Positions 1 to 11,199 of a DNA stretch of 64,000 bases are shown in pieces. Below the pieces are notes generated by a model. It was not told where the DNA came from, ran no database searches, and was given only the letters and a program-made list of their open reading frames with translations. Location: contig NC_081182.1 in assembly GCF_029867415.1 (NCBI RefSeq), positions 49,377,317-49,441,316 on the forward strand. The letters are read 5' to 3'. The stretch comes from Vicia villosa (Eukaryota > Streptophyta > Magnoliopsida > Fabales > Fabaceae). How positions within the stretch are numbered: the stretch's first letter is position 1; each line of letters begins with the position of its first letter. The position numbers and the translations under genes are program-made.

Positions 1-1217
1 TAACTATCTTTGCATATTTATAATGAAGGTTTTTAGGTCAACAAAACTTGGGTAAATCTTATTGAATCAAAGTTTGGAGTTTTGAAAAATATGATTGGTA
101 AATGTTTCCATATTTAGCCAATTTTGATTCAATCTTACCAATATGGTTATGCACGAAATTAGATGGGAAATATGGTGCTTATTTGATTGGATTTTATTGG
201 AAATCAAGGCTAAATCAAATCCCTTTCATAATTCTTTAATTATTTGATTTTAATCATATTTTTAATGAATAAAAATCAATATAAAACCAAATAAAATTCA
301 TAAATTCGTGGCATTGGGATTAGATCTCCTTGATGACTTGAGGAACAAGTTTGGACTTTAAAAGTTTGGGCCTATTTGCAAGAAAATCCAATTTGAGCCA
401 TATTTGCTTCATATTTTTCTCTCAAAATTGTCCAACTTTGACAAGGCATATCTCTCTCAATTTTAAAGATATGTAAGAGTTATAGGACTTTTTGGAAAGC
501 TCAAGATGTCCTATACAAGCCACTTTGGAACCTTTTTTCCATTTGAAGATTTTATCTTGATGATATGGCTTCTGAGAAAAAACTGCTTTTTGCGAGCTCT
601 TAGAAGGACCTGTAATGTATTGATCCATATCTCTCAAATAAAGCATTTCTATCCTTGGAATGTGAGATACAAAGTTGTAGAGAATTCAATTTCCTTAAAA
701 ATGAGCTTTGGATGAGAAATTTTCTGATGTTCCATGTGAAAGTTATGGCTGGTCAAAGTTCAGTTGACTTTATGCCCAAAACCCTAATTTAGAAACTTGT
801 GCTTTTGTGGATTTTTGATCTTTCCTTGATGAATCATGATCAAACTTTGATCAAATGATGAATGTGACTTCAAAATATTGATGTTGACAAAAAATCAGGA
901 GTTTTGACTGTGGTTTGACCATAATTGACTTTTAGGTCAAATCGGTCGACTGTTGTCCATATGAGCAGTTGACTAATCAAACTTATGAGTCAGAGCTTGA
1001 AACTTGGCATGAGGATCCTTTGAGGCATGTGAGAGGCCATGAGGTCAACTTGAGGTGTCAGAACCTGGTTTTTCTTTGAGAGAAACAAAACCCTAGTTGT
1101 GGATCGATTGCTTAGGGGAGAAGTAATTGTGCCCAATCCTTGCATAGACTTGAGTAACTGGAGATCATATGAGTCAGAATATATTGAAATATGATGGGCA
1201 AATTTTGGGGTATGACA
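1..1217 (-). mobile_element. 3' LTR (partial) of outer Ogre-like element
   Basis: This stretch repeats almost base for base at 35838-37046, and both copies end in plus orientation with GGGGTATGACA. On the minus strand that reads TGTCATACCCC, the usual start of Ogre LTRs. The window begins inside the LTR, so its far end is not visible. Roughly 25 substitutions against the right-hand copy can be counted by eye over 1.2 kb, clearly more than between the LTRs of the element nested inside. Small open frames here are not supported as genes. Confidence 0.9.
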
Positions 1218-1232
1218 GCTGCCCCTGTTCAA
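1218..1232 (-). other. Polypurine tract of outer Ogre-like element
   Basis: On the minus strand a purine-rich run, GAACAGGGGCAGC, directly abuts the TGTCATACCCC start of the LTR. This is the position and composition expected of the primer for plus-strand DNA synthesis. It fixes the orientation of the outer element as minus. Confidence 0.75.
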
Positions 1233-1353
1233 TCTTCTTAAAACTGAGGATGTAGATTGACTTGTGTGTCTGTTGGAATCTGAAGGTAGAAGAGGATTGA
1301 ACACTAGAATACCAAGAGATTTGTCCTTGATGATGCAAGGATTTTTTTTTGGA

Positions 1354-1462
1354 TATGGGCTTAAAGATGCCACCAAGTTATTGAGAGAATTGATTGAGAT
1401 GGGCTTAAAGATGCCACTCGGATGTTGACAGAAAGTTTATCGGAGATGGGCTTACAGATGCC
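1354..1462. repeat. Short degenerate tandem repeat, ~45 bp period
   Basis: Three copies of GATGGGCTTAAAGATGCCA-like sequence start near 1354, 1399 and 1445. The flanks between them have diverged. Confidence 0.6.
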
Positions 1463-1581
1463 ATCACTTGATGTATTGACGTGTGTCCAACTGAGTCGTA
1501 CATTAGACCGTATCTGTGGTGTCAGAATTAAGTTGTTGGCTCGATGGCCCTGAGCGTTTGGATCATATGAGTGAATTGATT

Positions 1582-1940
1582 ATTGTCATGACTCCATTGT
1601 CGTAAATTCATTGTCGTGACTCCATTGTCATGGTCGTTTCTGAACTGAATACCGGGATTAGATATGTGACTCAATTGTCGTGACTCCATTGTCGTGATTC
1701 TATTATCGTGACTCTATTGTTGTGACTCTATTGTCGTGACTCAATTTTCGTGACTCCATTGTTATGACTCCATTGTCGTGACTATATTGTCGTGACTCCA
1801 TTGTCGTGATTCTATTATCGTGACTCCATTGTCGTGACTCCATTGTCGTGACTCCATTGTCGTGACTTCGTTGTCGTGACTCCATTGTCGTAACTCCATT
1901 GTCGTGACTCCATTGTCGTGACTCCATTGTCATGTTCTTT
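1582..1940. repeat. 14-bp minisatellite GTCGTGACTCCATT
   Basis: A 14-bp unit is repeated with point variation in a short cluster at 1582-1632 and a longer one of about 18 units at 1674-1935. The two are separated by about 40 bp of unrelated sequence. Variants such as TTCTATTATCG are shared by non-adjacent units, suggesting unequal exchange or slippage. The array sits in the 3' noncoding region of the outer Ogre-like element. Confidence 0.92.
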
Positions 1941-1985
1941 TCTGAATTAAGTGTCATGATTAAGTCTGTCTCTTTCTTTGGTCAT

Positions 1986-2213
1986 GTCAGCACCATTCGT
2001 GGTAACCGAATTAGATCTTTGAATGTTGATCGTGTTCAGTACCGTTCGTAGTAACTGAATTAGACCTTGGAAAGATGATCGTGTCTACGCCGTTCGTGAT
2101 GATAGAATTATATCTTTGAATGTTGATCGTGTCAGCACTGTTCGTAGTAACTGAATTAGACCTTGGAAAGATGATCGTCTCCACCATTTGTATTGAAGAA
2201 TTTAGATCTTGGA
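1986..2213. repeat. 48-bp tandem repeat with alternating dimer structure
   Basis: Units begin at about 1986, 2034, 2083 and 2131, followed by a degenerate partial unit at 2179. Units 1 and 3 end in TTTGAATGTTGATCGT, whereas units 2 and 4 end in TTGGAAAGATGATCGT. The array is therefore a higher-order dimer of about 97 bp. It lies just inside the 14-bp minisatellite. Confidence 0.85.
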
Positions 2214-4226
2214 TTGGAGATATTGTTTATCTGCTTGTACCCGTATCCTGAAAAAGGTAAAGTTAGTCTTTATGCAATGTCATGATGCATGTATTATACG
2301 ATGAGACTCTCAAAATAAATGAGAAACTTGCATGTTGTGTGTGAATTTTTTTATGATATATGATGTATGGACATGATTTAGTGATCTTTTTCTTTGATTG
2401 AGAACATAAATCTCCATGTCATTGTGATTTTGATGCCTGATCTTGTCTTGAAGATATACAGCTGGGGATTTATGATTTCTGCTTAGGGATGAAAGCAATT
2501 TGAATGATTGATCTTTGATGCACCCTGCCTGGGGATAAGAGAGATGAATAAACCCTGTTGGAGGAGGGATTGGAGATAGCTACTTGAGGAATACCCTGTG
2601 GGGATATAATCTTATGAAACCGGCTCCGTGGGAAGACATGGGTGCCTTGAACCTTGCCCCCAGTATTATAGTAACTGCCATTCCTGGATTTGTATTGATT
2701 GGGACACACTAATGAATGTTGGTTGAAGTGTCAAACAGGCTTTGCACAGCTTTTCCCCTGCTAGTAGGGACTTTGGAGAGATTCGCCTTGTGAGGACCTT
2801 TGGATATATACTATGGGTGATGCCCCTAGTACTCATAAACTTAGGGTGATGCCCCTGACTGATCGGGAAGTAGCTTCAGACCCACTTGGGTGCATGCCCC
2901 TGATTGTTTGGTGCTCCTGAGATATTCTTTGAATCTTGACTTGATGGCCCCAGTATTGACTGGATAAAGCGTGTCATGCCCCTTATATTCATTGACTTCT
3001 AGTCAATTGAGTCAGTTATAAGAGATGTTGCTGCTGAAATAGTTTTGTCTGTCAGGATGATTTTTAGTCATTAGGCGTACCCTGTGCAGATTCTTTCTGA
3101 TGCTAATACTTGAAATTATGTAGCAGAATATGTTTAATAATGAATTCATGAGATGCAATGCATATGTCTGTCTTGAGTTTGTTGAAAAACATTTAAAACA
3201 TGAGATGTAAAAGTGTGATGTTTGTAAAAAACGAAATATCAACTCAGCATTTTTGGTAAACATTAAGGAGTCATGATACCTTTTTGGTGATAGTATGCTT
3301 TCGAACTAACCATGCTTCAGTTAGGACTTTCAAGGGTTGTAACGTGGCTTGGTTCACGGTTTAAGAAACAAAGGATAATGGCTCAAAGTTTATTTGTACC
3401 CATCCCGATCTTTGTGATGTTCTTCGATCCTATGCTCAGTTAACTTTGTGTTTAAGTCCTAGCAAAGCTTGAAGTCGTAACATTGACATTTGATGATGGT
3501 TAAAGCACCGACAGTTTATTTGGACAGGCGGTCATCCTTTTTTTGTAATTCTTTTTCTTTTGTCGAGGATTTATAGTGACCTCTTTTTTGACTTTGTTAT
3601 CCCTAATTTTTGCCTGAATTGTTTATTCTGAGATTACAGTCAGCGGGATGTTTCGATTTTTGATAAGTCTCCTTCATAGGTTTTGACTTAACAACATTTT
3701 TGTTTTTGGTGGATATTGACTGCCTGACTTAATGGTTACGGGAACCCATCACTAATTGTGTAGAAGAAATGCATGCATAACTGAGTTAACTGAGTAACTA
3801 CCCTGCCCTAGGTTATGATTAAGGGTTTTAAATTGCATATGAAAGAAAACTTCTACTCCTTAGGCTCAAAAGGGTTTACGAGGGATTAACATCCTTATAT
3901 CTCCACTGTTTAGGAATTGAAACAATGCCTGTACATCGTCAGCATAGTCTGTTCAAAAGCATCACTGTATGAGGTTGCGGTATCGTTTTCGTCATCCTCC
4001 CTCAAAAGGCTTACAACTTAGCACAAGTTGAATATCATAAAACATATGCAAAGTAAAGACACAATTTAAGATGAGTGATAGAGAAATAATTTATTCAAGA
4101 CAAACATATGCAATGCAATAATGATGATTATTAAAATAGATAATGTCTTTCATAAGTCGAATGTTTAAACAAACATAAAAGAAATTGCAAATGAAAGTAA
4201 AACTAATGATCTGAAAGTCCCTCTTT

Positions 4227-4374
4227 CTAGCCATCCACAACATTAGCAGTCGCATTAGGAGTCTCAGGAGGGTCAAATTTAATTTCTCCAGCATCGATCA
4301 TATCTTGGATCTTGTTCCTCAATGTCCAGCAGCTATTCGTATCGTGACCAGGACTATCGGAGTGCTATGCACAC
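4227..4374 (-). pseudogene. Outer element gag, C-terminal part
   Basis: The minus-strand frame encodes a Tat/Ogre-type Gag C-terminus with the motif HSDSPGHDTNSCW, a degenerate zinc-knuckle-like region, followed by NKIQDMIDAGEI and a stop at 4227-4229. It is the direct continuation of the Gag at 29605-31906, cut off by insertion of the 25-kb Ogre at 4375-29604. The CACAC duplication joins both sides in one frame. A TAG lies in frame just after the insertion point, so this gag carried, or has since gained, a nonsense change. Confidence 0.85.
4370..4374. repeat. Target-site duplication CACAC (left)
   Basis: CACAC directly precedes the LTR end at 4375 and recurs at 29605-29609 directly after the other LTR. 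A 5-bp duplication is typical of Ty3/gypsy integrases. It proves that one insertion event spans 4375-29604. Confidence 0.9.
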
Positions 4375-5409
4375 TATGGTGGTCGTTTTCTTTACCTCCC
4401 CGTTTCACTTGGGAGGACGGCACGCTAGACCCTTCACGCGAAATTTGGAAGGAGAATGCACCCGTGGTGGGATGAATTTTGTTTCAGTTCTTCCTACGAT
4501 ATCACACGAACTTTCTTATTTGTCCTACGAGTAGGAAAGGGAAAAAAGATCTCAACTAAACCCTAAGAGTTTGCTAAGTGTGGGGATTTCACCTAGACTA
4601 GAAATTCTGGAGTCCGGGGGGTCGGTTATACATAGGGAAGTGTTTAAACACCCTACATATCTGTAGTACTCTACAGGAACCTTCTCTGTGTCTAAATGTG
4701 TTTATGCTGCTAATGATTATTGGGAAAGTTTCTCCTTTGTGTTAGGAGAAGGAATTGAATTGATTAAAGAAAGACAGACAGACAGACTGACTATTTTTGG
4801 TATTTTATTAGCTCGCTGAGGTTCCTTGTGAACCTCATGCCTACATATCCCTAGTGGAAGTCAGAGCTTAATGTAGCTCGGGGAACTAACTAGGGAAATT
4901 AATTATTTTTGGGTGCCTTGCTTGAAGCTCAAGGTTGAAGCTTGAATTAAATCTCTGTTTACAGTAAAGAGACATGAAATCATCTTTACAGAGAGGTATT
5001 TGTACTATTCTACCACAAACATTTTGGAAGAGTGACAGAATAACTGGATTCATTTCATTCAAGAGGGGGACCTTACTTGTGTGTTTGCAAGTATGCCAGT
5101 CAGATACCTCTTAAATGAAAGAAAGATGCTCATCCAAATTAGGGAAAGTTACCACATGTCTGGGTTTTACTGCCAGCTCATGCCTTTCAAAATCCTAAAT
5201 GGGAGACTTGATTGAAATTGAAATTGAAATGTTTGTTTGTTTGAATGTGGTAGAGTAGTAAAAATATCTCTCTATAGAGATAAGCTATGTCTATCTACTG
5301 TATAAAAGATTTGACTTTAGCTGGCTTGTATGAGGCCCAAGCTTGAGGCTTTTTGATTGATTGATTATGATTATTGACTCTGGGAGATGACTCCATTGAG
5401 GATTAATTA

Positions 5410-5850
5410 CAGGGTATTTTTGTGTTCTGTACAAAGCCCAGAATTGAGGCTGACTCTATTTGGAGAGTGTTTATTTGATGGATTTTTATTTGGTGTTCTG
5501 TACAAAGCCCAGAGTTGAGGTTGACTCTACTTAGGGAGACTATATTTGTGTGCCTTGTACAATGCCCAAGGTTGTGGCTGACTGCTGAAGATAACTGAAT
5601 TTTTGAGACTATGAATGACTCTATTTTGTGTGCCTTGTACAAAGCCCAAGGTTATGGCTGACTCTAGCTAGGGAAAACATTATTTTCTGCCTTGTACAAA
5701 GCCCAAGGTTGTGGCTACTGAATGATGAAGAACTCACCGGGGGAGACTCTATTATCTGCCTTGTACAATGCCCAAGGTTGAGGCTGACTCTTGACAGGGG
5801 AGTTTTATTGTGTAGTGCCTTGTATGAAGCCCAAGGTTGAGGCTAACTGT
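5410..5850. repeat. LTR-internal degenerate repeats (GCCTTGTACAAAGCCCAAGG)
   Basis: Seven or eight copies of a ~35-bp core, GTACAAAGCCCAAGGTTGAGGCTGACT with variants, are spaced 60-90 bp apart. The same set lies at 24543-24985 in the other LTR, and related single copies occur further along the LTR (near 6290, 6535 and 6595). The function is unknown. Confidence 0.8.
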
Positions 5851-5914
5851 TTTTGTTGGTTTTGACTCTATTGAGGAGATTTTATTTATTAAAAGACTGT
5901 TTTTTTTATGGAAG

Positions 5915-6245
5915 CTAACCCTTTCCAGGGATTTTGACTTAGGTGGTGAATTTGTCTGTTAAAAGACTGACTTTATCATGTTTTTGGAGGCTGACCCTTT
6001 CCAGGGGTTTTGACTCTTTTGGGGAAATTATCTCCTAAGAGAATGGATCTTTGGTTTTGAAAGACTGATGTTGTTGAAATGAAAGAATGATGTTGGAGGC
6101 TAACCCTTTCCAGGGGTTTTTTGACTGAAATGATAGATTGATTTTAATTGACTTTGGAGGCTAACCCTTTCCAGGGGTTTTTTGACTGAAATGATAGATT
6201 GATTTTAATTGACTTTGGAGGCTAACCCTTTCCAGGGGGTTTTAT
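5915..6245. repeat. LTR-internal repeats (CTAACCCTTTCCAGGGGTTT)
   Basis: Five copies of GGAGGCTAACCCTTTCCAGGG occur. The last three (from about 6095, 6156 and 6217) form a clean 61-bp tandem array. The copy in the 5' LTR is at about 25048-25378. The unit contains the short palindrome CCCTTTCCAGGG. Confidence 0.85.
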
Positions 6246-7764
6246 TAAAATGAATGGCAGAAAGATTATCTAGTGGAGACTTCTTGTTTAAAGCCCAAGA
6301 TGAAGGCTGACACATGCTGAGGATGATCAAACATGGATCCTAGACTCTGCTAAGGAAAATTGATGAAGATAAGGGTGACAGAGACTGTCCATGTCTCTCA
6401 TTCCAAAAGGTGTACTCAATATGAAATTGAGACAAACTTAGCTTGTTTAAAGTCTGGTTTAAATTGGAAGAAAACTCACCAGGGTAGGCTAAAAGGTGAC
6501 TAAAGACCTGTTCCTATGTTTATAAGAAACCTGAGGGGTCCTTGTATACAAGCTCAAGAGGAAGCTGGAAATGCTTTTAAGAAGCCTGTGGGTCCTTGTA
6601 CAAAGCCCAAGAGGAGGCTATCGAGGGTCCTTGTTATAGCACAAGAGAAAGCTATGTAGTTTTGAACTTATTTTGGCTCTAAGCAAATGGGTAAGAGGTT
6701 TCACCGGGAATAATTCCTCTTTGGGTGGATGTGTCCTATTTTTTTGGATTCTAAGGTTTTTGCCAAGATGTTTCACCGGGAATAATTCATCTTGGGGGTT
6801 TGAACTACAGATCTCTATTTAGGAAAGAGCCTTCACCGGGAAGACATTCTCAATCCTAGGTCATATTCCTATAATATATATATATAGTTTAACTGTCCTA
6901 GGGTTTACACTCAAACGTAGTTCTAAACTAATATATATGCACAGTTTATATTTGACAGTAATTTAAATAAAGACTGTAAATTGAAAGCTTGTAAAGCCTA
7001 ACCTGGATGGAGTGGAGGCCTTTGGAGAAGTATGTACAGAGCCTCAACAGTAATTGGTGGATAACAGTTGAATATATATATGATAAATAGTTAAGGGTTT
7101 TTGAAAACAGAAGAAGTGAAGATGGACAAAGGTCACATAGGTATCTGAAGAGTTTCACCGGGAATAATGCCCTTCAAATACCAGAAGAATGTTTTGAAAA
7201 CAGAAAGAAGATTTTGAAAATACAGTTTTGAAAACAAGCTAAGAAGAGAAGGTGTTTGGGACTTACACTCTATTAGAGGCCCAGTACTTTACAGTACTGG
7301 TTACAAAAGCAGTTTTGAAAATGATTTGAAATGATATAAGGTTTTGTTGTTTGAAAACCTTAATCATTTGATTTAAACGGAGATTGAAAACAGTTTTGAA
7401 AATTGACAAAAAGTCAATTTAATTAAGGTAAAGAATAAAGATCTATGCCTAATTAAGACCTAAACAATTAGGGTTTTATCATAAACTTATTTTCAAAATA
7501 ATTAGGTTAAAACAAAATGAATATATATATTTAAAGTTTTTAAGAAAACACTTTAAAACATACTATGTTAAACCTAATTAAAACACATGAAATAAATAAT
7601 ATTTTTTATGATTTTTTTGGTTATTCACAAAATAGGTATATTAAATAAAAAGTGTGTGAAAAATGAAGTGAAAATGATTTAATTTGATAGGTTAAATAAT
7701 CATGTGAAGTTGTGAAGAGAATAGGTGTGAAAAGTGATAAAAAAATTAGAAATGTCTCCACCAA

Positions 7765-7818
7765 GGCTTGAACTCACGCCCTTTAGGTCACACACCCAAA
7801 ACAACACCACTGAGCCAA
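7765..7818 (-). other. tRNA-like segment 1 in Ogre LTR (A and B box)
   Basis: On the minus strand, TTGGCTCAGTGGT (7818-7806) matches a pol III A box and GAGTTCAAGCC (7775-7765) matches a B box about 30 nt downstream, as in a tRNA or tRNA-derived SINE head. No full cloverleaf was established. The strand is the same as the element. The other LTR carries the same segment at about 26899-26953. Confidence 0.5.
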
Positions 7819-7915
7819 CGTGCGCATGGTGATAGCAACTCTCACTCATTTGGTTATGTTTCAAAACAAGTGATAAATCATTGAAAAATAAAAGAATCAA
7901 AAAGTCTGGGGCGAG

Positions 7916-7980
7916 GGGGATTCGAACCCCAGACTTGAGGCATGAGGAGACTAAGGGCGTATGGGAGGCCACTAGGGCAA
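7916..7980 (-). other. tRNA-like segment 2 in Ogre LTR (A and B box)
   Basis: On the minus strand, TTGCCCTAGTGGCC (7980-7967) resembles an A box and GGGGTTCGAATCCCC (7930-7916) is a near-perfect B box/T-arm. The two are about 36 nt apart and lie only ~100 bp from the first tRNA-like segment. The antisense of this B box creates a spurious open frame reading GARGIRTPDL. Confidence 0.5.
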
Positions 7981-8929
7981 ACGATGAATTCGTTTGTAAA
8001 ACGCATACCATTCAAAATAAAATAAACTTTGTTCAGAGATTTAAAAAATGGCGCCACCCTCCATCTTCGTCTTCAACCTCAAGCTCCAACATTTTTGAAA
8101 TTCTGATTCTCTCAAATCTCAACCAATGGCCCAGGTGTAAACATGAAACTTGTTCTAAATTCACTCACGATTCTAAATATGTAACTAATATATATTTATA
8201 TTAACTACATCTAACTAATTTACCAGAAATCGTGAAGAACCCTAAAATTTAAAAATCAAATTAAATGACTATACTGAAAGATAAATGAATGATGATAGAG
8301 GGTTTTCAATCCTCTGATGATGCTGAACAAGATAGAATCGAGCTATTTCTTAAAGAATGCTTAAATTAAAGAGGTGGAGTTCAGAAACTTACCTCTGAAA
8401 ATGGAGGTCGTGAGGATGATAGAGAGCAACTGGGCTTGTATGAATGATCCCAAAAGCTTCCTTGTGACTCAGTGATGCTAACTGAATGCTTGTTGTAACC
8501 TCAATCCTCCTGAATTGTTCTATGGACCTCCCTCGATTTGAGCTTCAAGTGAACATGGAGAGTGATGATTCTTGAGTTACAGATGAGCTGCAGCCATCTG
8601 AACAGCTTCACCACCTCCTATGGAACGTGCCTGGATGCTTGGCTTGATTGGAAACCTTCTGAACTGCACTATGGACCTCCAACTGCAACTGCTCCAAAGT
8701 GAGAGCAACAATGGTGTTCCTCCACTTACAGAAGTGATCCAGGTGCTTGGATCACCTCAAATGACCTCCCTTGAGATGTTAGAATGCTTACTTTCCAAAG
8801 ATAAGCTCTGGTTTGAAGAAAACGATTCTTCTTGCCAAAGAACTTTGAAAAACAATAAGCATGAGAAGAGAAAGAGAAAGCAAGGAATATGGTTGCTTTG
8901 GTGTGTTTTTCTACTGAAGTATGCCCTCC

Positions 8930-8937
8930 TATTTATA
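8930..8937 (-). promoter_or_regulatory. TATA box in 3' LTR of inner Ogre
   Basis: The minus strand reads CCTATAAATAGGAGGG, a strong plant TATA context. Its copy in the 5' LTR (28064-28071) is the likely element promoter. This copy would fire outward into the 3' LTR and the flank to the left. Confidence 0.6.
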
Positions 8938-10470
8938 GGCAAATGAATGCAGATCAATTGGCTGTGGTGAGTTTGCTTAATGAAAGAAATTTGGTTTCTT
9001 AAGCATGAAGGAAGTTTGCAAATATCTCTTATGCAATGATGAGAATTTTGATTCCATTTGATCAATCCCCTAGTCCTCGATTTTGCTTGATCTTAGGGGA
9101 CAATTCTGAGACAGAAATGAGCTCTAATTGGTTGGTGAGAAGATTCCTTGGGTGATTCATCAATTTGCCATAAATTCCTAAATGTAATCATTACATAATC
9201 ACATGTTCTTATTTTTAGAATCTTCTTCAATTATCATGGCATGGTGAAAATGAATGCATGGCATGTTTTCAGATGTGTTATGGGTCGTGTAGCATCCATA
9301 TTTGAGGTCATGTGCACAAAATTTCAAAGTTCCAAAATGATGCATGACCTATAATTTCACTTCATGAGGCCAACTTTGAACAAGCATAACTCTTAGCTCA
9401 AAATGAATTTGGAGAAGGTTGAACACAATTTGGAAAGCCCTAAACATCTACTTCAAATCATTAGTTTGGAGTTTCTTCAAAATCCTTTGGCAAATTTGTG
9501 AAAAATGAGGCCAAAGTTGGAAGAAAACTAGGTTAAAACACTTAGAAAAATTTCTAAGTGTTTATGACCTAAAACTCCAAAATTTCCAAAACTCTTAAAC
9601 GGTTGATCTTTTGAAAAAAGTTCCTTTGTAAGATGTTGTTTTATTTTGCAAGATCTACAACTTTCATGTTGGAAGTTTTTTGAGTTGTGTAGGTGAAATT
9701 TTGAGTTCTCACCATGCCTCAAAAAACCCTAATTCCCGACTTTTCGCTCCTTGATGAATTTCTTTGAATTTCTTTGGTCAAATGACTTTAATATCCATAT
9801 ATTGATGATATTGATCCTTGAAAGTCATGGTTTGACCAAAAATCTCAAAAGTCAATGGTGATCCCATACAGTTGACTTTTTCCAGATATGGTGAGATTTT
9901 GGACTTTTGTGTAGAATCAAGATCTTTTCCTCAGATGAATGATGTAAATGGATTATATTGAGGTAGTAGAGACTCTTGGATCATGTCTTGAGTTTTGGAT
10001 CCATGCCCTGATTAAAAAGTCAACTATCTTGGGGAATTAGGTCAAAAACCCTAATTGTCGACCAGAGGACAATGATGACTGTAGACTTTGAATTGAGGTG
10101 TAATGTCCAGTGGATCTTGTCATATGAGTTATTTGAAGATGATTGATGTCTTTTAATGGTCCCCTAGGGCTTTTTAGGGTTTCCCAAAGGTGATCCCTGA
10201 GTTTAGTCCTTGATAGGCTCAAAAAAAATCCTAGTCTGGTGACCTGAGTAACTCTGTACTTAGATGACTGGGTGTCTAATCAATCATAGGTGAAATAATG
10301 AAGCTCTTGAGTCTTAGAGACTAATCCTTCTATTGATTGATCCTTTGCCTGAGCTTTCTGGTTTTTGAACACCCTTGATTGAATGTCAGACTGCTCTGGG
10401 TACTTACTTTGACTTGATGAAAATCCTGAAGATATGTCATCTCAGGGGGGTCAAAAATTAGGGTATGACA

Positions 10471-10490
10471 AATGCCCCTATTTAAGTTTC
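10471..10490 (-). other. Polypurine tract of inner Ogre
   Basis: On the minus strand AAACTTAAATAGGGGCATT abuts the LTR start TGTCATACCC. The G-rich run at this position matches the polypurine tract of related elements, including the outer one at 1218-1232. Confidence 0.7.
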
Positions 10491-10837
10491 TTTTATCTGG
10501 AGGGAGAGAGATTGAGATCTCGATCTCTCCTGCGTAAAAGAGACTTAAATATCAAAGAATGCCCGAATTTTGGGCGCTCCTGAGATGATAAAATCTTTGC
10601 ATGATTTGATCCCATTGTCACACTTGGCGGGGAATGAGGAGACAAACTCCTGTAGAAACACTTGATGTGGATTCTGGCGAATGGATGGCAGTGTAGGATG
10701 CGCAATCCATCTTCTTTAACTAAGTGTTGACACTTAGAAAAAGGCAAACAACCTCCCCCTTGTTTCGGATGTCCATATCTCGAAACTGGTCTCAGTCGTG
10801 TTTGGACAATATCTCAGATAAAGAGAAAATTCTCCAA

Positions 10838-11063
10838 AGATTTGTTTCCTCATCAAACTTCTCATCAGCACTTGGAGATGAGACGCCATTTGATGGTAGT
10901 AAAGAAACTTCAAAGGTTTGTTTCCTCATCAAACTTCTTACCAGCACTTGGAGGTAAGACGCCATTTGATGGTAGTAAAGAAACTTCAAAGGTTTGTTTC
11001 CTCATCAAACTTCTTACCAGCACTTGGAGGTAAGACGCCATTTGATGGTAGTAAAGAAACTTC
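10838..11063. repeat. 76-bp tandem array, three copies
   Basis: TTTCCTCATCAAACTTCT recurs at 10845, 10921 and 10997, a period of 76 bp. Each unit carries GACGCCATTTGATGGTAGTA. Copies 2 and 3 are almost identical, pointing to recent duplication. Confidence 0.92.
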
Positions 11064-11199
11064 ACCATCTTCCCTTTTGACTTGACGTCTTTGAAAGAAT
11101 GCCATATGGCCCCGCGCTCTTTTGAGGGGCTAATGACTTTGCTTGAAGGCGGACGAACTGTTTTCGGGGTGAAAACCAACATTCGTTGACTGATGCCGG

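Larger units (their letters stand above)
1218..4226 (-). other. Noncoding 3' region of outer Ogre-like element
   Basis: About 3 kb lies between the end of gag (4227) and the polypurine tract. No protease, reverse transcriptase, RNase H or integrase motif is visible in any frame, so the element ends its coding capacity with gag. The region carries several tandem arrays (listed separately), a loose repeat of GATGCCCCT around 2817-2900, and a stretch near 3600-3660 resembling a module of the inner element's 3' region (near 12840-12900). Hypervariable repeat-bearing 3' regions are known for Ogre and other Tat-lineage elements. Confidence 0.7.
4375..10470 (-). mobile_element. 3' LTR of inner Ogre
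   Basis: This is 6096 bp. In plus orientation it runs from TATGGTGGTCG (the 5' LTR has TGTGGTGGTCG, so the terminal TG has mutated to TA here) to GGGTATGACA. It is almost identical to 23501-29604. It contains modular internal repeats, two tRNA-like segments, a TATA box and a splice-donor-like site. All small open frames inside are duplicated in the other LTR and show no protein family. Confidence 0.95.

Noticed and set aside
1582..1940. CRISPR-like array
   Set aside because: The 14-bp units are directly abutting with no spacers, in a plant retroelement tail. This is a minisatellite.
7916..7930. Genuine nuclear tRNA gene on the minus strand
   Set aside because: Only the A and B boxes are convincing. 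Acceptor-stem pairing and a proper anticodon arm could not be established by eye.
7881..8204. 107-codon plus-strand frame (also 27015-27338) reading SGARGIRTPDLRHEE
   Set aside because: It is the antisense of a tRNA-like B box in the Ogre LTR. This wording is a common spurious prediction, and the frame lies opposite to the element.
8620..8946. 108-codon frame in the LTR (also 27754-28080)
   Set aside because: It overlaps the TATA region and another open frame on the opposite strand, matches no family, and exists only because the LTR is duplicated.
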